Below, piece after piece: positions 8,171 through 18,055 of a stretch of DNA of 64,000 nt (positions within the stretch are counted from its first letter, which is position 1; each line of letters opens with the position of its first letter). Source of the stretch: Amycolatopsis sp. DSM 110486 (GTDB lineage: Bacteria; Actinomycetota; Actinomycetes; Mycobacteriales; Pseudonocardiaceae); the NCBI RefSeq assembly GCF_019468465.1, contig NZ_CP080519.1, positions 4,541,001-4,605,000 of the forward strand, given 5' to 3'. A program made the translations under genes and the position numbers. A model generated the notes under the pieces. That model was not told the origin of the DNA, did not search any database, and saw nothing but the letters and a program-made list of their open reading frames with translations.

Positions 8171-9643
8171 GTGCAGGGAATCTGGACCACGGAACGGATT
8201 CGCGAGGCGGAGGGCAAGCTGTTCGCCGTCACGCCCGAAGGCGAGCTGATGCGCCGGGCGTCGTTCGGCCTGGCCACGCACCTCGCGGGGTTCCTGGCCG
8301 AACGCACCGGCGGCGTCGCCGGACGACGGGTCGTGCTGCTCGTCGGCTCCGGCGACAACGGCGGTGACGCCCTGTGGGCCGGCGCGTTCCTGCGTCGCCG
8401 CAGCGTGGCCGTCACGGCGGTGCTGCTGAAGCCGGAGAAGGCGCACGCCAAGGGATTGGCCGCGCTACGCAAAGCCGGCGGCCGCGTGGTGTCCGTCGAG
8501 GACAGTCCACAGTGGATCGACAAGGCCGACGTGGTCGTCGACGGCATCGTCGGCATCTCCGGTAAAGGCCCGCTGCGCCCCGACGCGGCCGAACTCGTCG
8601 ACAAAATCCAAGCGCCCATCGTCGCCGTCGACCTCCCCAGCGGCGTCGACCCGGACACCGGCGCCGTCGACGGCCCCCACGTCACCGCCACCCTCACCGT
8701 CACCTTCGGCGCCCCCAAACCCGTCCACGCGCTCGCGCCCCAGCAGTGCGGCGACGTCGTGCTCGTCGACATCGGCCTGGGCCCCGAGCTCGGCGACCCC
8801 GACCTGCAGCGCCTCGAGCTCACCGACCTCGCCGACCTCTGGCCCATCCCCGGCGCGGGCGACGACAAGTACACCCAGGGCGTCGTCGGCATCGCCGCCG
8901 GCTCCGCGACGTACCCAGGCGCGGCCGTGCTCGCGTCGGGTTCCGCCGTGCGCGCCACCGCCGGCATGGTCCGCTACGCCGGCCCCGCGGCCGACGTAGT
9001 CCGGAGCCGCTGGCCCGAGATCGTCGCGACGGGCTCCGTCACCGACGCCGGCCGCGTGCAGGCCTGGGTCGTCGGCCCGGGCATCGGCACCGGCTCCGAA
9101 GGCCACGACGTGCTGCGCCACATCCTCGGCCAGGGCGTGCCCGTCTGCGCCGACGCCGACGCCACCACGATCATCGCCCGGCACCCCGACGTCCTCGACG
9201 CCCGCGACCCCGACACCCCGCTCGTGCTCACGCCCCACGCCGGCGAGTACGAACGCCTCATGGGCACCCGCCCCGGCGCCGACCGGGTCAAGGCCGCTCG
9301 CGACGCCGCCAGGAAGTACAACGCCGTCGTCCTCCTCAAGGGCCACTGCACCGTGATCGCCGCGCCGGACGGCCGCGTCGCCGTCAACACCCCGCGCGGC
9401 TCCTGGCTCGCGACGGCCGGCTCCGGCGACGTCCTCACCGGCCTCATCGGGTCGCTGCTCGCCGCCGGCCTCGACCCGTGGCTGGCGGCCGCCGCGGGCG
9501 CGCAGGTGCACTCGCTCGCCGGTGCCCTCGCCGCGGACGGCGTGCCGACCTCCGCGTCCGGTCTGGTCGACGCCATCCCGGGGGCTGTCAAGCTCGTTCG
9601 AGGTACTAGCGACGTAGAAGTTATCGAGTTACCCGTTAACTAA
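8171..9643 (+). CDS. nnrD: Bifunctional NAD(P)H-hydrate epimerase/ADP-dependent dehydratase
   Basis: This enzyme repairs hydrated NADH/NADPH. The N-terminal half (residues 1-210) is a YjeF_N epimerase domain with the GSGDNGGDALW motif near residue 59. The C-terminal half is a ribokinase-like dehydratase with TPHAGEYERL near residue 355 and AGSGDVLTG near 418, the ATP/ADP-site signature. The full length of 490 residues is normal for the fused form. The GTG start at 8171 is preceded by GGAGGG. It lies directly downstream of glmS, as it does near glmS in mycobacteria (recalled order). Confidence 0.95.
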   Translation: MQGIWTTERIREAEGKLFAVTPEGELMRRASFGLATHLAGFLAERTGGVAGRRVVLLVGSGDNGGDALWAGAFLRRRSVAVTAVLLKPEKAHAKGLAALRKAGGRVVSVEDSPQWIDKADVVVDGIVGISGKGPLRPDAAELVDKIQAPIVAVDLPSGVDPDTGAVDGPHVTATLTVTFGAPKPVHALAPQQCGDVVLVDIGLGPELGDPDLQRLELTDLADLWPIPGAGDDKYTQGVVGIAAGSATYPGAAVLASGSAVRATAGMVRYAGPAADVVRSRWPEIVATGSVTDAGRVQAWVVGPGIGTGSEGHDVLRHILGQGVPVCADADATTIIARHPDVLDARDPDTPLVLTPHAGEYERLMGTRPGADRVKAARDAARKYNAVVLLKGHCTVIAAPDGRVAVNTPRGSWLATAGSGDVLTGLIGSLLAAGLDPWLAAAAGAQVHSLAGALAADGVPTSASGLVDAIPGAVKLVRGTSDVEVIELPVN

Positions 9644-9728
9644 GGCGATAAAATCTGGTAAGAACGAGGTGTGAGCACTGGCGCCCCCGTTCAGGTGACC
9701 CTCAACCGGGTCGACGGTGAGGTGCGCC

Positions 9729-10532
9729 GTGCCTAGGACCCGACCGTCCGACGCGGCCGTCGAGCAGCGCCGGCAGGACATCCTCGACCACGTCATCGAG
9801 CACGGCGAGGCGCGCATCGACGACCTCACCACCCGCTTCGGCGTGAGCCTCATGACGATGCACCGCGATCTCGACGACCTGGCCGACCGCCGCCTCCTGC
9901 GCAAGCTGCGCGGCAAGGTCGAGGCCTACCCGGCGCTCACGATGGAGACCGCCAGCCGGTTCACGCTGCACTCCGCCGAGAAGGAAGCACTCGCCGAGGC
10001 GGCCGTCAAACACGTCGAACCCGGCCAGACCGTGTTCGTCGACGACTCCACCACGCTGTTTCCCCTGGTCGAGCGCCTCGCCGACATCGACGGCCTCACC
10101 GTGATCACCAACTCCCTGCGCGCCGCCAAGCTGCTGGGCGACGGCGTGAACGTCGTCGTCGCCGGAGGCCGCTACCACCCGGAATACGACTCCTGCTCTG
10201 GTCCCGACGTGCTGGCGCTGCTGGAGCGCACCCGCGCCGACATCGCGTTCGTGTCCGTGAGCGCCGTCGCCGTCGGCCGGCTTTTCCACCCGGTGCAGGA
10301 CTACGCAGAGCTCAAGAAGGCCGTGCTGCGCGCCGCGAACCGCAACGTGCTCGTGCTCGACCACTCGAAGTTCGGCCGCACCGCGACCTTCGCTCACGGC
10401 GACGTCGGCGACTACGACCTCCTGATCACCAGTGAGATCACCCCGACCGAGGAGATCGAGGCCGCGCTCAACGCCGGCACGGCCGTGGAGACCGTCGAGC
10501 ACGTCGAGGAGGGGCAGCCCTATGACAGCTGA
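9729..10532 (+). CDS. DeoR-family transcriptional regulator
   Basis: This is a sugar-catabolic repressor of the DeoR type. An N-terminal helix-turn-helix (residues about 12-60, [19 protein letters not shown]) is followed by a DeoRC effector domain with D-DSTTLFPL near residue 90, [10 protein letters not shown], a GG(R)YHPEYDS segment and the DHSKFGRTA phosphate-binding signature near 215. The GTG at 9729 follows GGTGAGG by five bases and is preferred over the in-frame GTG at 9717. Its 3' end overlaps the xylulokinase start by 11 bp, so it probably regulates that operon in response to a phosphorylated pentose or pentitol. Effector identity is inferred from the neighbour. Confidence 0.9.
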   Translation: MPRTRPSDAAVEQRRQDILDHVIEHGEARIDDLTTRFGVSLMTMHRDLDDLADRRLLRKLRGKVEAYPALTMETASRFTLHSAEKEALAEAAVKHVEPGQTVFVDDSTTLFPLVERLADIDGLTVITNSLRAAKLLGDGVNVVVAGGRYHPEYDSCSGPDVLALLERTRADIAFVSVSAVAVGRLFHPVQDYAELKKAVLRAANRNVLVLDHSKFGRTATFAHGDVGDYDLLITSEITPTEEIEAALNAGTAVETVEHVEEGQPYDS

Positions 10533-11961
10533 GCTGGTGGCCGGGATCGATTCGTCGACCCAGTCGACGAAGGTCGTGGTCTGCGACGCGCGCACGGGCG
10601 CCGTCGTGCGCACCGGTCGCGCGCCGCACCCCGACGGCACCGAGGTCGACCCGGCGGCCTGGTGGCAGGCCTTCGGCGAGGCCACCGACGGTGTGCTCGA
10701 CGGCGTGAAAGCCCTCGGCATCGGCGGGCAGCAGCACGGCATGGTCACCGTCGACGAGGCCGGCGAGGTGGTTCGCCCCGCTTTGCTCTGGAACGACACG
10801 CGCTCCGCGCAGGCCGCCCAGGACCTCATCGAGGAACTGGGCGGCGCCGGTGTCTGGGCCAAGTCCGTGGGCTCCGTGCCGGTCGCGAGCTTCACCGTCA
10901 CCAAGCTGCGCTGGCTCGCCGAGCACGAGCCCGCCAACGCCGACCGCGTCGCGCGCGTGCTGCTGCCGCACGACTGGCTCACCTGGCGCCTGCTCGGCAA
11001 GCCCGAGCAGGCCGTGACCGACCGCGGCGACGCGTCCGGCACCGGCTACTTCTCGCCGACGGAGAACGCCTACCGTGTGGACGTCCTGGCCCACGCGTTC
11101 GGCGGCCGCACGCCCGAGCTGCCGACCGTGCTCGGCCCGGCCGATACCGCCGGTCACACCGAAAACGGCCTGCTCGTCTCAGCCGGCACCGGCGACAACA
11201 TGGCCGCCGCGCTGGCGCTGGAGCTCGCGCCGGGCGACGCCGTGATCTCCCTGGGCACCAGCGGCACCGTCTTCGGGGTGACCGAGACGGGTTCGGCCGA
11301 CGCGAGCGGCCTGGTCGCCGGGTTCGCCGACGCCACCGGCCGCTTCCTGCCGCTCACCGCCGCCCTCAACGCCGCCCGCGTGCTCACCGCGGGCGCGACC
11401 ATGCTCGGCGTCGACCTCGCCGAGTTCGACCGCCTCGCGCTCGCCGCCGAAGCGGGCGCCGGCGGGCTCACGCTCCTGCCGTACCTCGACGGCGAGCGCA
11501 CCCCGAACCTGCCGGATGCCACGGGCTCGCTCCACGGCCTGACCAGGGCGAACATGACGCCGGAGAACCTGGCCCGCGCCACCGTCGAGGGCATGCTGTG
11601 CGGGCTGGCCGCGGGCCTCGACGCCGTGCGCGCGCAGGGCATGGACGTCCGCCGCGTGCTGCTCATCGGCGGCGGCGCGCAGTCGGCGGCCGTGCGGGCC
11701 GTGGCGCCAATCGTGCTCGGCGTGCCCGTGGTGATCCCCGAGACGGGCGAGTACGTCGCCCTCGGTGCCGCGCGCCAGGCCGCCTGGGCGCTGGCCGGCA
11801 CCGCCGAACCACCCGCGTGGGTGGCCGAAGGACCTGGAAACCGGCTCGTGCTGGACGAGCCGGCCGAGGCGCAACGCGCCGCGGGCAAGGAGATCCAGCG
11901 ACGCCACCTCGAAGCGCGCGAAGCCGCGCACGGGGTTCCCGCGAAATTCGGAGAGGACTGA
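10522..11961 (+). CDS. xylB: Xylulokinase (FGGY family)
   Basis: A 479-residue FGGY carbohydrate kinase that phosphorylates D-xylulose at the expense of ATP. It has an N-terminal phosphate-binding [10 protein letters not shown], the substrate segment [10 protein letters not shown] near residue 70 typical of xylulokinases, a PHDWLTWRL motif near 150, the FGGY domain boundary LGTSGTVFG near 245, and the adenosine motif GGGAQS near 380. The ATG at 10522 lies inside the end of the DeoR gene. The downstream ABC ATPase starts four bases after its stop. No isomerase or permease genes are present here, so the sugar supply must be encoded elsewhere. Confidence 0.93.
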   Translation: MTAELVAGIDSSTQSTKVVVCDARTGAVVRTGRAPHPDGTEVDPAAWWQAFGEATDGVLDGVKALGIGGQQHGMVTVDEAGEVVRPALLWNDTRSAQAAQDLIEELGGAGVWAKSVGSVPVASFTVTKLRWLAEHEPANADRVARVLLPHDWLTWRLLGKPEQAVTDRGDASGTGYFSPTENAYRVDVLAHAFGGRTPELPTVLGPADTAGHTENGLLVSAGTGDNMAAALALELAPGDAVISLGTSGTVFGVTETGSADASGLVAGFADATGRFLPLTAALNAARVLTAGATMLGVDLAEFDRLALAAEAGAGGLTLLPYLDGERTPNLPDATGSLHGLTRANMTPENLARATVEGMLCGLAAGLDAVRAQGMDVRRVLLIGGGAQSAAVRAVAPIVLGVPVVIPETGEYVALGAARQAAWALAGTAEPPAWVAEGPGNRLVLDEPAEAQRAAGKEIQRRHLEAREAAHGVPAKFGED

Positions 11962-11964
11962 CCG

Positions 11965-13068
<1,104 letters not shown>

Positions 13069-13107
13069 CGCACAGCACTCTCGGACCCGCGTGGGAAACT
13101 GGCGGGC

Positions 13108-13212
13108 GTTACCGATCCGACCAGAAGTAGGCGGGTACGCAACTGGACGTTATCGTCTTCGGTAACCGTTCCCGCCGTGACTGAAGTCGGATTGGTAACT
13201 ATCAGCACAGTA
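13108..13212 (+). repeat. Structured repeat, copy A (upstream of alr)
   Basis: Three nested helices can be drawn. P1 pairs 13108-13121 with 13186-13199 (14 bp with one G-U). P2 pairs GGCGGG 13130-13135 with CCCGCC 13171-13176. P3 is GTTATCG-TCTT-CGGTAAC at 13149-13166. The 39 nt at 13174-13212 match 32 of 39 positions of a second copy at 21904-21942. The joining segments AGAAGTA (5' side) and GTGACTG (3' side) are conserved. The element ends on the A of the alr start codon, so it could be a leader regulating alr, a 3' element of the preceding operon, or a mobile repeat. I do not recognise it as a known riboswitch class. Confidence 0.65.
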
Positions 13213-14330
13213 TGACTGCCAGTTTCCCGCGGGCGGAGGTCGTGATCGACCTCGACGCCGTGCGCCACAACGTCGCTCTGCTGACCGGCCGCGCCGCCGG
13301 TTCGGCCGTGATGGCCGTGGTCAAGGCCGACGCGTACGGCCACGGCGCGGTCCCCGTCGCGCAGGCCGCGGTGGAGGCCGGCGCCACCTGGCTGGGCACC
13401 TGCTCGCTCGGTGAGGCGCTGGACCTGCGCCGGGCCGGGCTGTCGGTGCGGCTGTTCAGCTGGCTCGACGTGCCGGAGGTCGACTTCGGGCCCGGCATTC
13501 TCGCCGACATCGACCTGGGTGTGAGCTCGGTCGACGAACTTCAGCGCATTGCTTTGGCGGCGCGGCAGGTGGGTCGCCGCGCTCGGGTGCACCTCAAGAT
13601 CGACACGGGCTTGTCGCGCAACGGTTGCCAGCCCGCCGACTGGCCCGAGCTGGTCGCGGCCGCCGCGGCTTCATCCGACGTGGACGTGGTCGCCGTCTGG
13701 TCGCACCTCGCGTGCGCCGATGAGCCGGGCCACCCGTCGATCGACATCCAGGCGAAGCGCTTCGCCGACGCGTACGACGCCGCGCGCGCGGCCGGTCTGG
13801 ACCCGCTGCGGCACCTGGCGAACTCCGCGGCCGTGCTCACGCGGCCCGACCTGCACTTCGACCTCGTGCGGCCCGGTATCGCGATGTACGGGCTGAACCC
13901 CGTGCCGCAGCACGAAGACCTGCGGCCGGCGATGACGTTCCGCGCAGCCGTGGCGCTCACGAAACGCCTGCCCGCCGGCGAGTCCGTCTCCTATGGACAC
14001 ACGTGGACGGCCGAGCGCGACACCACCGTGGCGCTGGTGCCCGCCGGGTACGCGGACGGTGTGCCGCGGTCGCTGTCGGGCCGCATGGACGTGTGGCTGG
14101 GCGGGCGGCGCCGGGCGGTCGTCGGGCGCGTGTGCATGGACCAGCTCGTGGTCGACTGCGGTGACGACACCCCGGCTGTCGGCGAAGAAGTGGTGCTGTT
14201 CGCCGACGGTCGCTCAGGTGAGCCGACCGCGCGCGAATGGGCCGACAAGCTGGGCACGATCGACTACGAGATCGTCACGTCGATGTACCGCCCGCGCGTG
14301 CAGCGGCGGTACCTGGGGGAGAGGCCGTGA
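13212..14330 (+). CDS. alr: Alanine racemase
   Basis: A PLP enzyme that interconverts L- and D-alanine for peptidoglycan. The 372-residue protein has the PLP-lysine motif VVKADAYGHG near residue 40, the RPGIAMYG phosphate/PLP segment near 220, the catalytic Tyr in SYGHTW near 263, and a C-terminal beta domain with GRVCMDQ near 312. The ATG at 13212 directly follows the conserved 3' end of structured repeat A. The next gene overlaps by four bases (GTGA). In mycobacteria alr also lies just upstream of tsaE. Confidence 0.97.
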   Translation: MTASFPRAEVVIDLDAVRHNVALLTGRAAGSAVMAVVKADAYGHGAVPVAQAAVEAGATWLGTCSLGEALDLRRAGLSVRLFSWLDVPEVDFGPGILADIDLGVSSVDELQRIALAARQVGRRARVHLKIDTGLSRNGCQPADWPELVAAAAASSDVDVVAVWSHLACADEPGHPSIDIQAKRFADAYDAARAAGLDPLRHLANSAAVLTRPDLHFDLVRPGIAMYGLNPVPQHEDLRPAMTFRAAVALTKRLPAGESVSYGHTWTAERDTTVALVPAGYADGVPRSLSGRMDVWLGGRRRAVVGRVCMDQLVVDCGDDTPAVGEEVVLFADGRSGEPTAREWADKLGTIDYEIVTSMYRPRVQRRYLGERP

Positions 14331-15418
14331 GCCCTTCGGCTCGGTTGTGGGCGATCGTCGGCGGTCTCGGCGCGGTGGCCACGGGTACGGCCGCCGCGGC
14401 CCTCGTCGCGGCGCAACAGCGCAGGCAGAGTGAGGACCAGTACGTGGACGAGCAGCTGGGCGAGCTGAAGCCCGACCGCACGTCCACGGTCGCGGCCGAG
14501 GACGGCACGCCGCTTTCGGTGGAGGAGATCGACCCCGAGGACGGCGGCGAGCCCGAGCTGACGCTGGTCGGCGTGCACGGGTTCGCGTTGTCACGCAAGT
14601 CTTGGCACTTCCAGCGCCGCGCGATCGCTTCGCTGCGGCTGCCGCGCGTGCGGCAGGTGTATTACGACCACCGCAGCCACGGCCTGTCCGGCGCGGCGAC
14701 GGCCGAGACCAGCACCATCGAGCAGCTGGCGCACGACCTCGACAGCGTGCTGCGCGCGATGGTGCCCGAAGGGCCGATCGTCCTCGTGGGACATTCCATG
14801 GGCGGCATGGTGATCATGGAGCTGGCCGCGGAGAACCCTTCGCTGTTCGAGGATCGCGTGTGTGGCGTCGCGTTCATCGCGACGGCCGCGGGCGAGGTGG
14901 GCGCGCGCGGGCTGCCGCGTTCGCTGCTGTCGAAGTACAACCCGTTGACGCGCGGCGTCGGCAACCTCGCGGGCTGGCAGCCCGGCCTGGTGGAGTTCGT
15001 GCGGGCGGCCGGTGGGCAGCTGGAACGGCAAGCCGTGCGGCGCCTCGCGTTCGGCAGCCGCGACGTCTCGCCGCGGCTGGTGGACTTCATGATCGAGATG
15101 CTGGCCGTGACGCCCGTGCGGGGCCTGGTGAACTTCGTCGACACGCTCGGCAGCCACAACCGTTACGCCGCCCTGGCGGGCCTCAAGCACACCCAGGTCG
15201 TCGTGATCGGTGGTGACTCCGACCGGTTCACGCCGTTCTCGCATGCCGAGCGCATCGCGGCCGAGCTGCCCGAGGCGGAGCTCGTGCGCGTGCGCGGCGC
15301 GGGCCACATGGTGCAGCTCGAACAGCCCGACCTCGTCACGGGCCGGCTCATCGATCTTCTGCAGCGCTGTTCCGGAAGCGCCGCACCCGACCGGCGGAAC
15401 TGGTGGTGGACACGGTGA
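14327..15418 (+). CDS. Membrane-anchored alpha/beta hydrolase
   Basis: This 363-residue protein has an N-terminal hydrophobic helix (about residues 7-28) that probably anchors it to the membrane. An alpha/beta-hydrolase domain follows, with an HG oxyanion motif (GVHGFALS near 85), the nucleophile elbow GHSMGG near 152, an acid in GGDSDRFTP near 297 and the catalytic His in GAGHMVQLE near 327. The GTG start overlaps the alr stop and its own end overlaps the tsaE start region, so alr, this gene and tsaE form one operon. The substrate is unknown. An alpha/beta hydrolase between alr and tsaE is common in actinobacteria (from memory). Confidence 0.85.
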   Translation: MSPSARLWAIVGGLGAVATGTAAAALVAAQQRRQSEDQYVDEQLGELKPDRTSTVAAEDGTPLSVEEIDPEDGGEPELTLVGVHGFALSRKSWHFQRRAIASLRLPRVRQVYYDHRSHGLSGAATAETSTIEQLAHDLDSVLRAMVPEGPIVLVGHSMGGMVIMELAAENPSLFEDRVCGVAFIATAAGEVGARGLPRSLLSKYNPLTRGVGNLAGWQPGLVEFVRAAGGQLERQAVRRLAFGSRDVSPRLVDFMIEMLAVTPVRGLVNFVDTLGSHNRYAALAGLKHTQVVVIGGDSDRFTPFSHAERIAAELPEAELVRVRGAGHMVQLEQPDLVTGRLIDLLQRCSGSAAPDRRNWWWTR

Positions 15419-15876
15419 CGTTCCTTCTCGCGACCCCCGACGACACGATGGCGTTCGGCAGGTCCCTGGGCGCGTCCCTGCGCGCGGGCGACCTTGTGCT
15501 GCTCGCCGGCCCCCTGGGCGCCGGCAAGACCACGCTCACGCGCGGCATCGCCGACGGCCTCGGCGTCGGCGGCCGCGTGAGCTCCCCGACATTCGTCCTG
15601 GCCCGCGTCCACGCCGCGGGTTCCCTCGGCGTGCCCTTGATCCACGTCGACGCCTACCGCCTCGGCGGCGACCTCGCCCAGCTCGACGACCTGGACCTCG
15701 ACACGGACCTGGAACGCTCCGCCGTCGTGGTGGAGTGGGGCGAGGGCTCGGCGGAACGGCTGTCGTCCGACTACCTGGTGGTGCGGATGTCCCGTCGGGA
15801 CGACGACGTGCGCGAGGTTTCGCTTGAGCCACACGGATCTTGGGTGGCACGGATGTCGGCGTTGCCGTCGGCTTAG
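15403..15876 (+). CDS. tsaE: tRNA threonylcarbamoyladenosine biosynthesis ATPase TsaE
   Basis: TsaE is the small P-loop ATPase needed for the t6A modification of ANN-decoding tRNAs, working with TsaB and TsaD. The 157-residue protein has Walker A GPLGAGKTTL near residue 35, SSPTFVLA near 59, a Walker B-like LIHVDAYRL near 78, and a VVEWGEG motif near 108. Three in-frame GTGs (15403, 15406, 15415) are possible starts; the last overlaps the preceding stop. Its partner genes tsaB and tsaD lie 3.8 kb downstream, separated by a minus-strand three-gene insertion. Confidence 0.93.
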   Translation: MVDTVTFLLATPDDTMAFGRSLGASLRAGDLVLLAGPLGAGKTTLTRGIADGLGVGGRVSSPTFVLARVHAAGSLGVPLIHVDAYRLGGDLAQLDDLDLDTDLERSAVVVEWGEGSAERLSSDYLVVRMSRRDDDVREVSLEPHGSWVARMSALPSA

Positions 15877-15917
15877 ACCTGGCCCGGCCCCAGCCCCGGC
15901 CCCGCCGCCGCACGCCC

Positions 15918-16097
15918 GGCAAGGTGACAGGTCAGCGGTGGGTGCCTTCGCCGTTGGCAAGATGCCCAGCTCTGTGGCAACGCCGCGAACCGTGCGGCAA
16001 GGCCTCGCCTCGAATGGCAAGCCCCAGCGGTGATCGGCAAGTTTCGCCAGTGAATGGCATCCCGCCGCGTCCATCGCAAGCCGGCGCGAGCTGGCAA
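15918..16097. repeat. 20-bp-phased degenerate GGCAA repeat array
   Basis: Between the ends of tsaE and the convergent SDR gene, GGCAA (once GGCAT) recurs at 15956, 15976, 15996, 16016, 16036 and 16056, exactly 20 bp apart. Outlying copies lie at 15918, 16075 (CGCAA) and 16093. The bases between the cores vary but often carry CGC and GTG/GAA at fixed offsets. No open frame with plausible codon use spans it. A two-helical-turn period places all cores on one face of the DNA. Confidence 0.65.
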
Positions 16098-16118
16098 CCA
16101 GCTCGCGCCCGTCGCGCG

Positions 16119-16706
16119 TCACCCGGTGATCGTCTGCCCGGACTCGGTTCCGGAAACGCACCCCACATACCAGCGGGCGACCTCGGCAGCGGACGTACCG
16201 ACGGCGTCGGTGATACCCAACGCAGCCAGGGTTTCCGCCACCCAACCCGGGCTGACGACGTTGATCCGCAACCCCCTCGGCAACTCGGCGGCGGCGTTGC
16301 GCGCGAAGCCCTCCAGACCGGCGTTGACCAGCGCACCGAGAGAACCACCGGCCAACGGCGCGGCAAACGTTCCCCCGGTGAGCGTGATCGACCCGTTGTC
16401 CCGCAAGTGGTGCAGCGCGTGCCGGGCCAGCGCCACCTGTCCCAGCAGCTTGCCACGCAACCCCTGCTCGAACTCCTCGTCACCGGCAGAAGCCAAGTCC
16501 AGCAGCGGCCCACTCGCCGCACAACACACCACGGCGTCTACTTCCGGCACGGCGCGGAACAGGCCCTCGATCGACGAGGTGTCCTCCAGATCCACCCGCA
16601 CCGGCCCCCGCCGCGACGCTCGTACGACCACGTGCCCGGCCGCCTCCAGCGCCGCGGCGACCGCGCTGCCGACGGTCCCGCTCGCCCCCACCACGATGAT
16701 CTTCAC
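16119..16706 (-). CDS. Short-chain dehydrogenase/reductase
   Basis: A 195-residue Rossmann-fold protein. The glycine-rich NAD(P) motif is near residues 7-13 (GASGTVG) and a CCAASG segment near residue 62 sits where SDRs usually have NNAG. The active site is degenerate: the usual YxxxK is not clearly present, and LVNAGLEGFARNAAAELP occupies its place. The C-terminal end carries a VVSPGWV motif. It resembles the small SDRs annotated as NmrA/YwnB-like. The GTG at 16706 is chosen because the motif begins two residues later. It is transcribed towards tsaE; the malonyl-CoA genes lie just upstream on the same strand. Confidence 0.75.
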   Translation of the reverse strand: MKIIVVGASGTVGSAVAAALEAAGHVVVRASRRGPVRVDLEDTSSIEGLFRAVPEVDAVVCCAASGPLLDLASAGDEEFEQGLRGKLLGQVALARHALHHLRDNGSITLTGGTFAAPLAGGSLGALVNAGLEGFARNAAAELPRGLRINVVSPGWVAETLAALGITDAVGTSAAEVARWYVGCVSGTESGQTITG

Positions 16707-16738
16707 GCCTTCATTCTCGCCGGGGGCGCAACACCGTT

Positions 16739-18055
16739 TCAGGCTTCCACGATCCCCCGCGCCAAGCCGAGTTCGACGAGGTCCTGAGGCCGTAACCGCA
16801 GCTGGTCGGCCGTGGCCGGAATCTCGGTCATCGGGCGTTTGAGGATCGCGGCGGCAGCCTCGGGCGAGGTGACAGAGAAGTAGGCGTCCGGCGCGATCCA
16901 CGTGTTGTCCGGCGCGGCGAAGGCCAGCGCGCCGCCGGAGCCGCCCTCGCCGATGACCAGGGTGGTGATCGGGACGGCCGCGGTGGCGATCGCCTCGAAC
17001 AGCGACGCGATGGCGGGGCCGGCGCCGCCCTCTTCGGCGTCGGCGTCGTTGGCGGCGCCCGGGGTGTCGACGAGCGTCAGCACGGGAATGCCGAGCCGCG
17101 AAGCCAGCCGGACGAGGCGGGCGGCCGTGCGGAAGCCCGCCGGACGAGTGGCGGTGCCGCATTGCGCGGCGAAGGCCACCGCACGGCCCTCGCGCAGGCC
17201 GAAGCCGCAGAGGACGCCGTCGTCGACCGCGCCGGTGCGGTCGCCGCGGAGGGTTTCGTGCCAGTCGAAGTACGCGTCCACGTACGAAGCCGCACGGGGG
17301 CGGCGCGAGGATCGGGCGGCGCGGACAGCGTCCCACCCCGTCGAGGGCAGCGGCACCGAACGCAACGCGCCCGGGGGAGGAGCCGCCGTGGAAGAACGGG
17401 AAGTCAGCAACACCAGCCACCGCTCCAGCACCGACGCCAGCGAAGACGGCGACACCAGCTGGTCGACCTGCCCCCACTCGTACTTCGCCTCGACCGTGTA
17501 AGCCTCCGAAGGCGACGTCGCCGGCCGCACGCGCGAGCCCGCGAACCCCACCTGCGCCAGCGGCAGCCCCAAGACCACGTCGGCGCTCGCACCCAGCGTC
17601 GCCCAGCCGCCGCCGGTCGTCGGGTCGCGCAGCACGGAGATCTGGGCGACGCCGTCCGCCCGCGCCGCCGCCGAAGCGCGCGCGATCCGCTGCAGCTGGG
17701 ACAACGCGCGCATGCCGTGCTGCATTCGCGAGCCACCGGTCGCGATCAACGCCACCACTGGCAGACGACGCGACCGCGCGCAGGAAAACGCGGCCTCCAC
17801 GCGGTCACCGGTCCGTCGCCCGATCGACCCGCCGAGGAACCCGAACTCCCACACCACCAGCACCGCGGGCGTCGCACCCACCAGCGCCTCGCCGACGACC
17901 ACGGACTCCGTCTCGCCCGTCCGCGCCGCGGCCGCCGCGTAGGCCTCGCGGTAGCCGGGCCAGCCGAGAGGGTCGTCCACACTACTGTCCACATCGGACA
18001 GCTCGGTGAACCCCGTCGACACCTGCGCGATGACCTCACGGGCCGAGGGCCTCAC
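16739..18055 (-). CDS. Fused acyl-CoA carboxyltransferase (AccD/AccA-like halves)
   Basis: A 438-residue protein made of two crotonase-fold halves. The first (about 20-215) resembles AccD/beta carboxyltransferase with GGSRMQHGM oxyanion-loop residues near 107. The second (about 245-430) resembles AccA with TLVDTPGAAND near 318 and GEGGSGGALAF near 356. The AccD zinc-ribbon cysteines are absent. It overlaps the MatB-like gene by four bases, so both act together on malonyl-type CoA esters. No biotin carboxylase or BCCP gene is here, so it either borrows them or acts as a biotin-independent decarboxylase (MdcD/E-like). Function is therefore uncertain. Confidence 0.75.
   Translation of the reverse strand: MRPSAREVIAQVSTGFTELSDVDSSVDDPLGWPGYREAYAAAAARTGETESVVVGEALVGATPAVLVVWEFGFLGGSIGRRTGDRVEAAFSCARSRRLPVVALIATGGSRMQHGMRALSQLQRIARASAAARADGVAQISVLRDPTTGGGWATLGASADVVLGLPLAQVGFAGSRVRPATSPSEAYTVEAKYEWGQVDQLVSPSSLASVLERWLVLLTSRSSTAAPPPGALRSVPLPSTGWDAVRAARSSRRPRAASYVDAYFDWHETLRGDRTGAVDDGVLCGFGLREGRAVAFAAQCGTATRPAGFRTAARLVRLASRLGIPVLTLVDTPGAANDADAEEGGAGPAIASLFEAIATAAVPITTLVIGEGGSGGALAFAAPDNTWIAPDAYFSVTSPEAAAAILKRPMTEIPATADQLRLRPQDLVELGLARGIVEA

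Noticed and set aside
5819..8446. A very long minus-strand open frame across glmS
   Set aside because: It is antisense to a clearly coding glmS, has Arg/Gly/His-heavy composition and no domain. Such frames arise from GC-rich third positions.
13069..13211. Cobalamin, SAM-IV or ydaO riboswitch for structured repeat A
   Set aside because: Signature boxes of those classes, as I remember them, are absent.
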